Of a stretch of DNA of 64,000 bases, positions 41,901-53,900 are shown one piece after another. A program made the position numbers and the translations under genes. The DNA is from Vanessa cardui. Lineage: Eukaryota > Arthropoda > Insecta > Lepidoptera > Nymphalidae. Every line of letters begins with the position of its first letter. The first letter of the stretch is position 1. Location of the stretch: positions 13,134,171 through 13,198,170 of the forward strand of contig NC_061133.1 in NCBI RefSeq assembly GCF_905220365.1. Direction: 5' to 3'. The notes under the pieces are model-generated. The model saw nothing but the letters and a program-made list of their open reading frames with translations, searched no databases and had not been told where the DNA came from.

Positions 41901-44900
41901 CAGTCTAATTTATCCACTAATCTGAAAGCTCATTGGTCGCCTGAAAGCCATCGGATGTCACCAACCAATCAGCACTCAGATTAAATTCAAATTAGTTAAT
42001 AATGACTGTTCTCACCAGGTAATCAATATCATTTTCTCCTAACTTGCTCAGTGGCATTTCTAATGTTCACTGTTCTCGATCTATGGAGCTGTTAAAGCCA
42101 CAAAGTGGGCTACCTAAATAAACACGAGCTGGCTTGAAATCTTCATAAACAAGTTTCACACGACCGTTTGGAAAATCGTAAAGTTTTATATACTATAATG
42201 TTTGCGTTTAACTTTAAATTATCACAGTGTACATAAACGTTTTGTTGAATAAAACGAATACAGAGATATTTTAATTAAAGATTTCTGTTCTTAATCCGAT
42301 GATTGCGGGTTCAAATCTAGGCAATCACCAATGAATTCATATGCTTAATTTGTGTTTATAATTCATCTCGTGTTCGGCGGTGAAGGAAAAAATCGTGACG
42401 AAACCTGCATGTGTCTAATTTCATAGAAATTCTGCCACATATGTATTCCACCAACCCGCATTGGAAAATTTACAGGCTGACGAATAACAACAACAACAAC
42501 AAGAATGTTGTTGTTGTTGTTCTTGTTGTTTTGTTGTTATTAACCTTATAGTATATATTAGTAAGAATGAATTACTTGTTCCGTAAAACTTAGAGGAATA
42601 TTAGAGTAGGGAAGATGTCAATACTACGCGATAGAAAATATTCATCTAAAATAAAAGGCTGTACATATTCAATGTTATTGACTCACATAGTTCAGAGTAT
42701 AGAATGATCTCAAGGGAATATCCCGGCTTCAATTTCGATCAGTGATAAAAAATATCATTCAAATAAAAATATATAAATAATATTATTCATAGACGTATCA
42801 AGTAAGGTGTCATTGAATTCACTTTTATAACTTCATATTAATTGGATTTAACTAATGTACATGTATTTATATACACATGTATTGAACTGTAAATATGCTT
42901 TTGAAAGTCGATATAACCTTCGCCAGTAACACAAGTAACAAATACGAGTATTGTACAACAAAAAGTGTTTCCATTAGACAGCACCCTAAATAGGTAATTA
43001 AACACGAGTTTTTATACAAAACCGAAGTCGAAGCCATTATATAATTTGCTATACTTAATTGGTTCTCAGAACGTGACACGTACGTTGCAAAAAAAAACCA
43101 ACGTTTCATTGAAACCGACGGCGACGGTACCTTTAGCGAAAGCACCAACTCAGCTCCATACAGCGTGAGTAATGACCCGGGGTCGATGACACCTAAAAAC
43201 ATATTAGCTACCAACTACGTTCGTTAATGGAGCAAAAAGGCTTTTGTTGAAATAAAACAAATCATATGAGTATTGGAAATACCGGCTGTTATTTTTTGTG
43301 TAAGAAAGAAATAATTAATTGTTATATTTCATGAACTCCTTTGTACCAGCATTTATACTTATTGTATTTATATATATTTATTTATCTTTGATTTTAATTA
43401 GTTATCTAATGTTCTTTCTTTCGGACAGTTCTTGGTACGATTCTGAAAAAAAAAATGAAAATTCTCAGAGTAGTCCCGAGGCTGAAAGGAAGATTTTATC
43501 TCATTACATAAAACAGCCTCCCCGTTTATAAATCATTAGAATTTTAGAAAAAAATATTTCCAAATATAAACGCAACCTAAAAGTACACCAAAAATATAAA
43601 CCATCCAATTGGAAATTACTCATAAATCACGACTCGACGAACCAAAGATGGAAAAATACGTAAAAACTTCAATCAGAGCCTCCGAGAGCAACTCTGGCCC
43701 GTGGCTAAATGAATTCCTGCCTCGTTTTCATTTATATGTATAAGCATTTTTTCAGCTGTAAATCTCCACTGAATGACGCCTCGACACGGTAATCTTATTT
43801 GTTACTAGACCTCGCATGCAATGACTTTTATTTTTAAACATAAACATCTTGGGTCCATCTCGTATCTGTTGTATATTGAAATACTTCTCATGATAGTTTT
43901 TGTAATTTATCGACGTATAAACTAAGGTGTTTTGTTTATTTTTGCGCATAAATAATAATATCTAACATCAGAATATAATTTCAATAGCCATTCCATGTTA
44001 ATCGCGGATAGTCATTTCGCTGGCGTCGAAATAAAATCATGAACGCGATAATTATTTATGTACTACATACCATATATACCATACATGTAGATTTGTTAAA
44101 GATATGACTATTCATATGAATCCTGTATTGTAATTAATTCGTTTATGAAAATAAATGTAATAATAATATCTATTACATTCGCGTACTTAACTTTTTTTTG
44201 TGGTGTGTGTAAAGTACTTATATTTCATTTCATTGATTAACTGCTTTGTTGCCAGAACCAAAATGTTTGGCCAAAATTTTAAAGCAGAAAGCAGTTGCAT
44301 AAAGCGATCCATACACGTTAAAGTTTAAAGACAAAGTATTGACTAGTTGCCGAAAATAAAGTCAGTGATAATATTTAAAAGCAATGAAATTAGACGATGG
44401 AACTATCGTATCCTAAATCACAGAGATGTGTTTATATTGATTATTAAATACTATATTGAATAATTATGCAAACCGATCTGTTGAATCCGAAAAGTTCTCG
44501 TACTTTCTCCGAGCATTCTATATTTGAATAATATCGACCTTGATGTAGATTCCAAGAAAGCAATGAACGTCCAAGTTTAATTGCTAATAAAGAATTAATA
44601 TGCAAAATAATAACTCGTCGCGTTTAGAACTATAAACGCAACCATTTACAGCTCCACTCTTAATGATGATTTACAAGTTCCACAGATAATAATATGTCTC
44701 TATAAAGGGGTATAAATGGGAACATATCTGCGCGAGCGCCGACAAAGCGCGCGAACGCGTTGACGCCATTTTGTTTGTTTTGTCGATTAATATCGCCTCT
44801 AGAAGGAGTGTTGTCCATTTAAATAGGAAATGGGGCCAATTTGGTTATCATCTGACTGCTGACTTAAAAAGGGTTAAATGTTTTATCTGCATTTAGAAAT

Positions 44901-47900
44901 TAACATTAGCCTACTTTGATAAAAATCAACACGACGTTGAACCAAGTCTCTTAATATCATTGTAATAATCATTGGTATAAGGGGATTGTACTTACTACAT
45001 ATTTCGTTTCTACGAGCCCTTCCTAGGTGGTACCACCCGCTGATGAATTATAATTATTGTTGCGTTTCGGTTTCAAGGACCAGTAAGCCAGTGGAATTAC
45101 AGCCACAAGGAACATATCATCTTAGATCAAGGTTTCTGGCACATTGGCACAAGGATTGGTTTATATTTATCAGTAGTAGTAACCACTTACCTGTGCTGAT
45201 CTATTTAAATGACCTATATGATAAGCTATAAAAAAAATTGTCGAAATAATATGATGTAGTTAAAAAAATACTTGAAATCAGCAATTTTATCATTTAAGCG
45301 ACAATATTTTGGTATTTCTCCAAGAATCTTTGTCTCTTAGGTATATTTTATTTATAATCGTTTAAAGAGTTTCCATTAAGTGAGTATGTTAACTACAATT
45401 GCTATATTATTTTGTAAAATTTTACGCTCTTTGAGGGATGAATTGTTTTTTTTGCCGAGAATAATCGCGTGCGCATCAAGTTAAATGTTTCGACGGAGCG
45501 GCTCCACAATTTCGCATAATGGCACGTTCATTTATATTATTTGATCGCCAGAGTCGTGGTCTCTTACAATAGCCCGTAAAGGACCTGATACATTCGTTAG
45601 GAATAATTATGATATGCGTTTAAAGTAAAAATCAGTACGATAAAACATAATGCTTCTCAAACTCAAACATATTCACAAATAAGAAATACACTTCTAGGCA
45701 CTTTTTACGTTTTATAACAAATCTGTCATTTCTTCTTCTTATCATAGTTTGCATTCAATAATTTTTGTATTTGAGAAATTACGATTTTAAGAAAAAAGAG
45801 ACTTGTTGATGCCCGCGGCTTCGCTCGCGTTTTAGGCAAAAAATAGCCTATGTCCCCCCCGGAGTTAAGTTCTGCTTCACACCAAGTTTCATCAAATTCG
45901 GTTCATTAGTTTAGTTGTGAAAGAGCGACAGACTGATAGACCGAGTTACTTTCACATTTATAATATTATAATATACGTTATATATTTTTTCACACATTTT
46001 AATAATTTAGAGATTTTACGGTCTGTGTGACGGTTCCTTTGCTCGTAAATAATCGTCTGAAAGGGCGCATATCTTTATTTTTTTTTCTTGCGACCTTGCC
46101 ACGCGATCTGGTCGTTGCGGGATTCCATCAATTATCTCGATTCGATGCCCGGCCGATGTTGCCCCAACGCAGGGACAACCTTCCTTCAAGTGCTAACTCT
46201 GTCTGCGAATACATATCTGGCCTCTCATCGAAAATGATATAAGCCTCAGGCTATATGTAATGACAAGGCGATTTATTACACATTGATTATTATTTTAAGC
46301 CCCTGGAATGAAAGTCGTATCGATAAAATAATAAAACTCACAAGTCAATTTAAATGAGTAAAAATATGCTGGAAAATTCTTAAGGTCAAATATCCTGTTT
46401 GCGTCGGCCTAGGTAATTTAAAGTTTCTTTACCCTAGGTATCTATCATCTCTTCATATTTTAAAACAAAAAAGTATTTTTTACGAACCTATACTTCACTT
46501 CGTTTTGCTCTGATAATAAATTCTTTACGTTTTAACTTATTTTTACCAACAAAGATTTTTTACTTTTATCAACGAAATATCTTTATGGGCCTATCTATTG
46601 CCTCGTGCTCTGTAAGCTTATAAAGCCTTATAAATTGGACATAGCCGGGTCACGTAGGAAAAAGTTACTGGGGTCACTATCGAGGAATTTCAATAGCAGA
46701 CCGGAGTCTGGAATTGTAAATATATTTCCTTGTCTTTGTCAAATTATCGTCAATGTCAAAAAATTGACAGTGACAGAATCCTTCTCTGTCCTGTAATCAC
46801 AGGACAAGGTGCTGTTCCAAAAGATTATAAAAAAAATACTTCTAATCGAACTCTCGTTTGTGAACTATTTATTATAAAGCCTGTTGCAATATCACAGTTT
46901 CCCTTCAGAATTATCGACTTGGCCCGTCAATGATAATTACGTCACCGTCAACGCGAGATGTTTATAAAAATATCTATATGCATTTTCACACATTTGTCAC
47001 AGTGAAAAGGCAAGTATGGAAAAATTCAGACGGTCATGTATTATCCTATCGTTATATCGCTTGCAATAAGTAAGTATACGTGTCGTATGCCAGCTAAAAC
47101 ACTCACTCACTCTCTCTTCAAACAACACATAATACGAAATCTTCTTGGCTATCGAAGTAGACGATGGTAAAAAAATTAAACCACGTAATTTTTGTTAGAA
47201 CTATTCCTCTTATAGTTATTTTGATGTTTATGATGTTTGTTTCAGTGTACAACGATCAGCCAGTGTCGTCTGCATCACCGCCGACACGAGACAAGATCAA
47301 TGGCGAGGAGAAGGCGCGCTCCCGCCGCAGGGATACGTGGCCTGAACCGACGACAACTCCTTCCACTGATGAAGGTATGCCCTTAAAACGAATCCAAAAA
47401 AAAACGGTCATCTGTCGTAGTGACTTTAGCTAAAAGCTAATTCATGTACAAAGTGTTGTAATTTATTAATTGGAACGCCGAGATGGCCACTGATTGTTCA
47501 TGTGCTTAATCTGTATATATAATTCATTTTGTGGTCGGTGGTGAAAGAAAACATCGTGAGGAAACCTGCATGGGTCTAATTTCATAGAAATTCTGCCACA
47601 TTTGTATTTCACCCACCCGCATTGGAACAGCGTGGTGGAATATATTCCATACCTTCTCATTGGGAGAGGAGGCCTTAGCCCAGCAGTGAGAAATTTACAT
47701 GCTGCTGTTGTTGTCTGATGTTTGTTGTGTTGTAATTGTATCTCAATATATCTTTGCAGCCAATGTAGTACGATCGCCGCTACTGCAACAACAGCACCAG
47801 CAGTATGATGAACAATTACGCGATATTGCTGCATCACTAACTAGACCGCGCTCTCGTCGCGCGCTTCCGCCCACACTCGAAAGACCTACGAGACTACCGC

Positions 47901-50900
47901 CCCCAGATAGACTACCGGTAAGTATTCATTAAAACGTCTCATTAATTTTACACCTGTTTTTATAAATAAATAAATAAATAAATATGAGACAACATCACAT
48001 ACATTACTCTGATCCCAATATAAGTAGCTGAAACACTTGTGTTATGGAAATCAGAAGTAACGACGGTACCACAAACACCCAGACCCAAGACAACATAGAA
48101 AACTAATGGTAATGTACATCGACTTGGCCGGGAATCGAAACCGGGACCTCAGAGTGGCGTACCCATGAAAATCGGTGTACACACCACTCGACCATGGAGG
48201 TCTACAAACTATATTAATACCAACATATCTCTTTTGCAGCTAAAGTTAATATTTATATATGTATGTTTCTTATGAAATTATGTGCTTATAAGATATACGA
48301 ATATCTACAGTTTATTCAATAATTACTTTTTAAACTTCTTTAGGCAAGAGGTTCACCGGATGGTGGTCCACCCCCTGATGAAGGAATCACAAGTTCAGCA
48401 AGCGAAGGAAGTGAACCAACAGATACAGTGGAAACAACGGAGACCACTGAAGGAGGCAGAGTAGAACTACCAGCTGAGAGGCTTCTACACGCAAGAGCTG
48501 GGTGGCTTCAACGAAGAGGAGCTGGCGGTTGGTCTAGACACTGGTTTGTCTTACGAGGAGCTGCTTTATTATACTTCCGAGATCCCCACGCAGAACATAG
48601 AGGCCTGATGGATGGGGTTATAGATCTTAGCGGTATTTCGAGGGTCGTCGAACTACCATCATCAGCTTCCACCAACGGATACGCATTTGAAACTGAGGTA
48701 ATTTGAAAATGATTATTTAGAACTAAATTCATCTTCTTTTTTTTTGTTTTAGTCACTTAATAATATATTAATTACACAACAATAACATTAACTTATCATA
48801 CTCTATATTGTATTTGTAGACTTGGGATGGAAAACACATCGTTTTGTCAGCGGTTACAGCAGGAATCAGAGCTAATTGGGTCTCTGCCATGCGAAGGACG
48901 GCTGGATTACCCGACTCTGGGCCACTTTCTCTGATATTGCGAGAGGACGCAGTCGATCAGACATCTGAATCATCGACATCACCGATTACACCAGTAACTC
49001 CCAACACGGCAAAGTCGGGACCATTCTCCTCGGACGAAGAATACAGAACAGCATCCGAAGGAGGGCGCAGAGATAGTGCAGATTGGGGAGATGTTGGCTC
49101 TCAGCCGCCGCCATCACCCATACTCAATCGAACTCCAATATCCAAAGTCAAAGAAAAGGTACGTGCCAGAGGTTGCCAGCAAACACAACCTAAATGCGAC
49201 AAAGTCGATAAAGACGAAATAGATGCTACCAAAGAAAAAGACCTCCCTATTGATGAGGTTGACGAGAACGATAAACCAAATGAACCAAGAAAACGTAGCT
49301 ACATTTCAACTATCGACAAACAAACGATCGAAATCGAAGATTTGCGAAAGCAATTAAAATTAGCATTGAATGATGTTAACGCTGCTGAATCGGAATTAGC
49401 GAGGCTGCGTAAACTAAAGGCAGATGCCGCGTTGAGAGAAAAGAAAATGGAAGAGTTGGTTATAACATTACAAAAGAAGGAAGAAGAATTATCTGTCAGG
49501 ACCAAGGAAGCCGAGAATTTGGACGCAATAAAACAAATGTACAATCAAGACAAAACGATGTGGGAAAACAAGCTAACAGAGACACAAAACTTTTTGAAAG
49601 AATCAACCGAGCATTGTGAGCTATTGACGAGTCAGTTGACGACAGCGCAGGAGACAATAAAGCAGCTACAAAAGGAGTTGAACGAACTCAACGAAAGGCT
49701 TCTAAAGAATATTAAAGAAAATGATAATCTTTATCTTAGGATAAGAGAGTTGGAAGGTAAAATAGTAGCTGAATCACCGACAAGAGAAAAAAGAAAAAGC
49801 ATTGGATCACTTAGTGATCTCAGTAACATTAATCAAGACTTAAATCTCGAGTCTTTGGAGAAAAATAGACTGATCGAAGAATACGCAGAATTGAGAAACA
49901 GATTCTTGATGGCAATCCAAGAAATCAAAACCATGAAAAGAGAACTTCGGGAATCACATAACATGTATGATGAGTTGGAGGTAACCAATATGAAATTGAG
50001 AAATGAAATGAAACTAAGAGAGCAATGCAGCAGATCCGAAATAGATTTATTGGCGGCTCGCATATTAGATTTAACACAAAAACTCACGGCTTCGGACAAG
50101 CAAGTTCGGACTTTAAAACATAAAATACAAAAAACTGAGTCCAGAGAAAAACGACGTAGCTTATCTCTAAAGGGCCGGGAATCGTTTACATTGGGTAAAG
50201 AAGTAGAGGAGAAATTAACAGAATTAGAAAATAAAATCACAATGTTGGAAACAGGAGAACCCGTGCCCACCATTAACTCGCCTTCCAAAAGCGCGTCGCC
50301 AGCCAAAGAAAAAGTATCCAAAACGGATAGCGTTACGGACGAAAAAAGGATGAAAAGATTAGCTGCGAGATTACGAAGAAAGTCACTAGATAGTGCCACG
50401 AGTTCGGAACCCATGAAAATGCTTGTCCGACTAAGTTCGCTTGAAACCAAAGTGGCTTCAGCTTTAGAACACCGTCGAGATGTAACAAATTCATGCGAAT
50501 CAATCACTCAATCGTTAAGTCCGATAACGAGGTCGACCGAGAGTCCTCTGAGCAACGATAGTCCGGAGAGTTCTACGGTGGGCACCCAATCACAGAGACA
50601 TCTCTTAGACAGACTTCAGAGTCTTGAAAACGTCGTCATACATTCGAGAAATAAAGTTAACGAATGCTTGTGCCAAATGAGTGCGATGAGAGCGGCTAAA
50701 TCTAGGCGATCGCCTTCCCCGAGCGTTGAAAAGAAATACAGCATTAAATCAATGGAGAAATGTTTGATGGACGTCAGCAAAAGATTACAGGAATGCTTCG
50801 ACAAGTGCATCATAGACTCGTCTGAGCGGCAACAGGCCGGGGAAGACGTCAACGATAACGTGGCGCAGGTAGTCGTGCAGCTCGAGGAACAATTGAGGAC

Positions 50901-53900
50901 CAAACTGCTAGAGATATCTAAAAAGAAGGCGGCGCTCTACGAAGCCGGAGAGCTGACACAGAGAAAGAGCTTAGAAATTCTAGCAGAGAAGCTAGCCTAC
51001 GAAGCGATCCTAGTGGGCCGAATACAAGAGGCCCTGGAATCGTCGAACGGGAGCAGATTCTTCGCTAGATTAATAAAGTCTGAAATAAACGAAACTAGTC
51101 AACTAATCGATAACCTTAAGTCTAAGATAAACGGCGACGGCGGCAGAGTCTCGTCCGCCACCAAGAGCTCCCTCGACTACCTCGCGAGGATACTCTCCCG
51201 AAAGATCGACGTCATAGCGAGCAGCCGCGACTCCGAGTCGAGGAGGTCGGAGGTCATCATCGAGAGCGCGGACCTCGAGGCGCTGAAGGCCTCGCAGAGG
51301 GAGGTCGCCGAGGCCGTCGACAAGTACAAGTCGGAGAAACTGACCGAGCTCTGCTCCGCGCTCGCCAGCGAGACGCTCAGCTACGCCATGCCCGCCGACG
51401 CCGAGGCGGCGCGCGTGCGCGAGGCGTGGGCGGCGGCGCGCGACGCGCTGGGCGCCGAGCTGGTGCAGGCCGAGGTGGCGCGCGCGCTGGCCCGCGCCGC
51501 GCAGCTCTGCGAGGGCCGCCTCGACGCCGCGCGCCGCGCGCGCCTCACGCTGTCCGCGCAGCAGCGCGCCGACCTGGAGCTGTGGTGGCAGGCCGCGCAC
51601 GACCACCTGCGCTGCGAGATGGACGCCGCCGTGCGCGACATCGCCGCGCGCTACCGCGAGTGCCTCGCCGCCGAGCGCAGGGACTCCCCGGGACTCGACA
51701 GCCGCGCGCTACTGCAGCAGCTGGCCGACGTCCTCGCGCACAAGGCGCTGGTGGACGCGCGCGTCGCCGTCGTCGAGGGCACCTACCGCGCCTCGGAGCC
51801 GAGCGACGCGCTCCGTCGGGCCGACGACGCCATCTCCTCGCTGGAGACGGACCCCGCGCTCGAGGCGGAGTTCGTCTACCTGTTCCAGCACTTCTCGACC
51901 GAGTGCCGAGCGCTCTTCTCCAGTGACTGTTCGGGCAACAGTGAAGACTCGATGAAGATCGGCGAGAGCCTCGAGCGGGTGGAGGCGGCCGTCGCGGCGG
52001 CACAGAGGCGGCTCGCGGGAGACGAGGCCGTGGACGATGACGAGGTGGGAGGCGCCCGGGACGCCGACGTGGGGCGCCGCATGGAGGCGCTGCGGCGCCG
52101 CGTGGAGGCGCTGCAGTGCCCGCAGTGCGCGCGCCTGCAGGACGCGCTGGAGCGCCTCACGGCGGAGCGCGCGCGCGGCGAGTGCGCGCTGGCGCAGCAG
52201 GCGGCGGCGCTGGCGGCGGCGCGGCGCGCGCGCGCGCAGCTGCAGGCGCAGCACGAGCGCGAGCGCGCGGCGCTGCGGGAGCGCGCGCGCACGCTGCAGC
52301 GCCGCCTCGCCGCGCTCGACTCCGAGTACTCGGTGCAGCTGGACAGCCTGCGCGCCGCGTACCAGGTAGTGCCGGTAGTGCTGACGACTGAGGCCGGTGG
52401 CGGTGTCGATTGTTACTCATCCTGACTACAATTTTCAACGCAGAGTGCGGTGGCGGCGGACACCCACGGCGACAGTCTCCGCGCGCGATACCAGCAGGAG
52501 ATCGAGCAGCTCCGTGCGCTGTGCGAGAAGGGCCTGCTGGCCATGGAGAGCTCGCACCGGCGCATCGTGCGCGAGATGGAGGACAAGCACCGCGCCGAGA
52601 GGGAGCAGCTTAGGTTAGTTTTTTTACTAATTCATGCCAATCGCCCGAGCGCGGTCTTTCGCCATCCAGAGAAAAATGAATGCGTGATCGTGCGTTCGCA
52701 GACTCGAGAAGGAGCAGGCGCTGGCGGAGGAGACGCGCGCGACGCTGGCGGCGCTGGACGCGATGCGCAAGGCGCACGAGAGCGAGGTGCGGCGCGAGGT
52801 GGACAAGTTCAAGGCCGAGTTCCTGTCGCGCGGCGCGCCCGACCTCGGCCAGCTCAGCTCGCGACACCAGTACGTTCCGCCCGCCGGCGACCCTGATCGT
52901 TGAACAGTATGCAGTCTAAACTTTGGTTCGGTATTCTCAGTGGCAGTGCTCACGATTACAGACAAGAAATGGAGGAGATCAGGCGCGAGATCCTGTCGCT
53001 GTCGGAGAAGTACTCCGTGAAGTGCGTGGAGTCGGCGGCGCTGGAGGAGCGGCTGTCGGCGGCCAGCGCGCAGCTCGCGCACGCGCACAACCACATCATG
53101 CAGCTCGACGCCAGGTCACTGCCTTGATTGATTACAAAAAATGCGTTGACGAATATTTAAATTCGTATTTATCGTCAACTAAGGGAGGAGCTAGAACTTG
53201 AATAGTTGAGACTCGCTTGCCAATCACTTACAATACATTTGACACAGTGATCCGCGGAGATCACTAATATTTTTTATATTCCAAACGACAATATAAAATA
53301 AGAAAAAAGGGTATCATTTTGTGTAGATATATAGGATGGACAATTAAATTGCAATATTTATTAATTAATGTTTCTATAAGAGCCATAGAGTAATAAATAT
53401 TCGTTTTATAAATCCAATTCTTAGTGAACCGGAAAAACAAGAATAACCTATAGAAGACCACCGCCCATGGACATCTGCAACACCCGGGGGCTTGCAGGTG
53501 CGTTGCCGGCCTTTGAGAAAGGAGTAGGCTCTTTTCTTGAAGGTTCCCATGTCGTATCGGTTCGGAAAAACCGCCGGCGAAAGCTGGTTCCACAAAGTGG
53601 TTGTGCGAGGCAGAAAATGTCTAAGAAATCGCGCTGTTGTGGATTTTCGGACATCAAGATGGTGCGGGTGAAACTTAGAATTTTGACGAGATGTCCGAAG
53701 GTGAAATTCAGCAGCCGGGATTAATCCGAACAATTTCTCGGAACATTCCCCGTGAAAAATTCGGTAGAAGATGCAGAGTGATCCGACATCTCTACGCAAA
53801 GCCAAAGGATCAAGGAGATCGGAAAGGGCTTGATCGTCGATAACTCGAGCCGCTCTACGTTGGATGCGGTCAAATGGAAGGAGCTGGTACTGGGGAGCAC

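Larger units (their letters stand above)
34863..43069. other. osp intron after exon C
   Basis: About 8.2 kb with repeats at 36811, 39412, 40108, 41124 and 42291. It also holds a 16-bp palindrome with an E-box at 35125-35140 and a nested AACGTT palindrome at 39017-39059. A short open frame at about 35850-36070 (with MSKSTVPSQSQTGYRLNSSL) looks protein-like but has no recognisable family or upstream ATG in context. It may be a decayed mobile-element gene. Confidence 0.5.
43169..47245. other. osp intron between candidate exon X and exon D
   Basis: 4 kb of mostly AT-rich intron with two repeats (45006 and 45802). A GC-richer stretch at about 46070-46240 is open in one frame but has no matching splice sites or known domain. 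A CpG-rich patch lies at 44725-44815. Confidence 0.5.

Noticed and set aside
42867..43214. Minus-strand open frame of 115 codons
   Set aside because: It is the antisense shadow of candidate exon X, whose plus-strand reading is more protein-like and has splice sites.
48130..48200. Possible tRNA gene on the minus strand
   Set aside because: A- and B-boxes are present, but the sequence runs on into a SINE body with a (TTTA)n-type tail.
51103..52438. Several long open frames on both strands within 51.1-52.4 kb
   Set aside because: They are out-of-frame or antisense readings of the very GC-rich end of exon G, with Arg/Ala/Pro-only composition and no domain.
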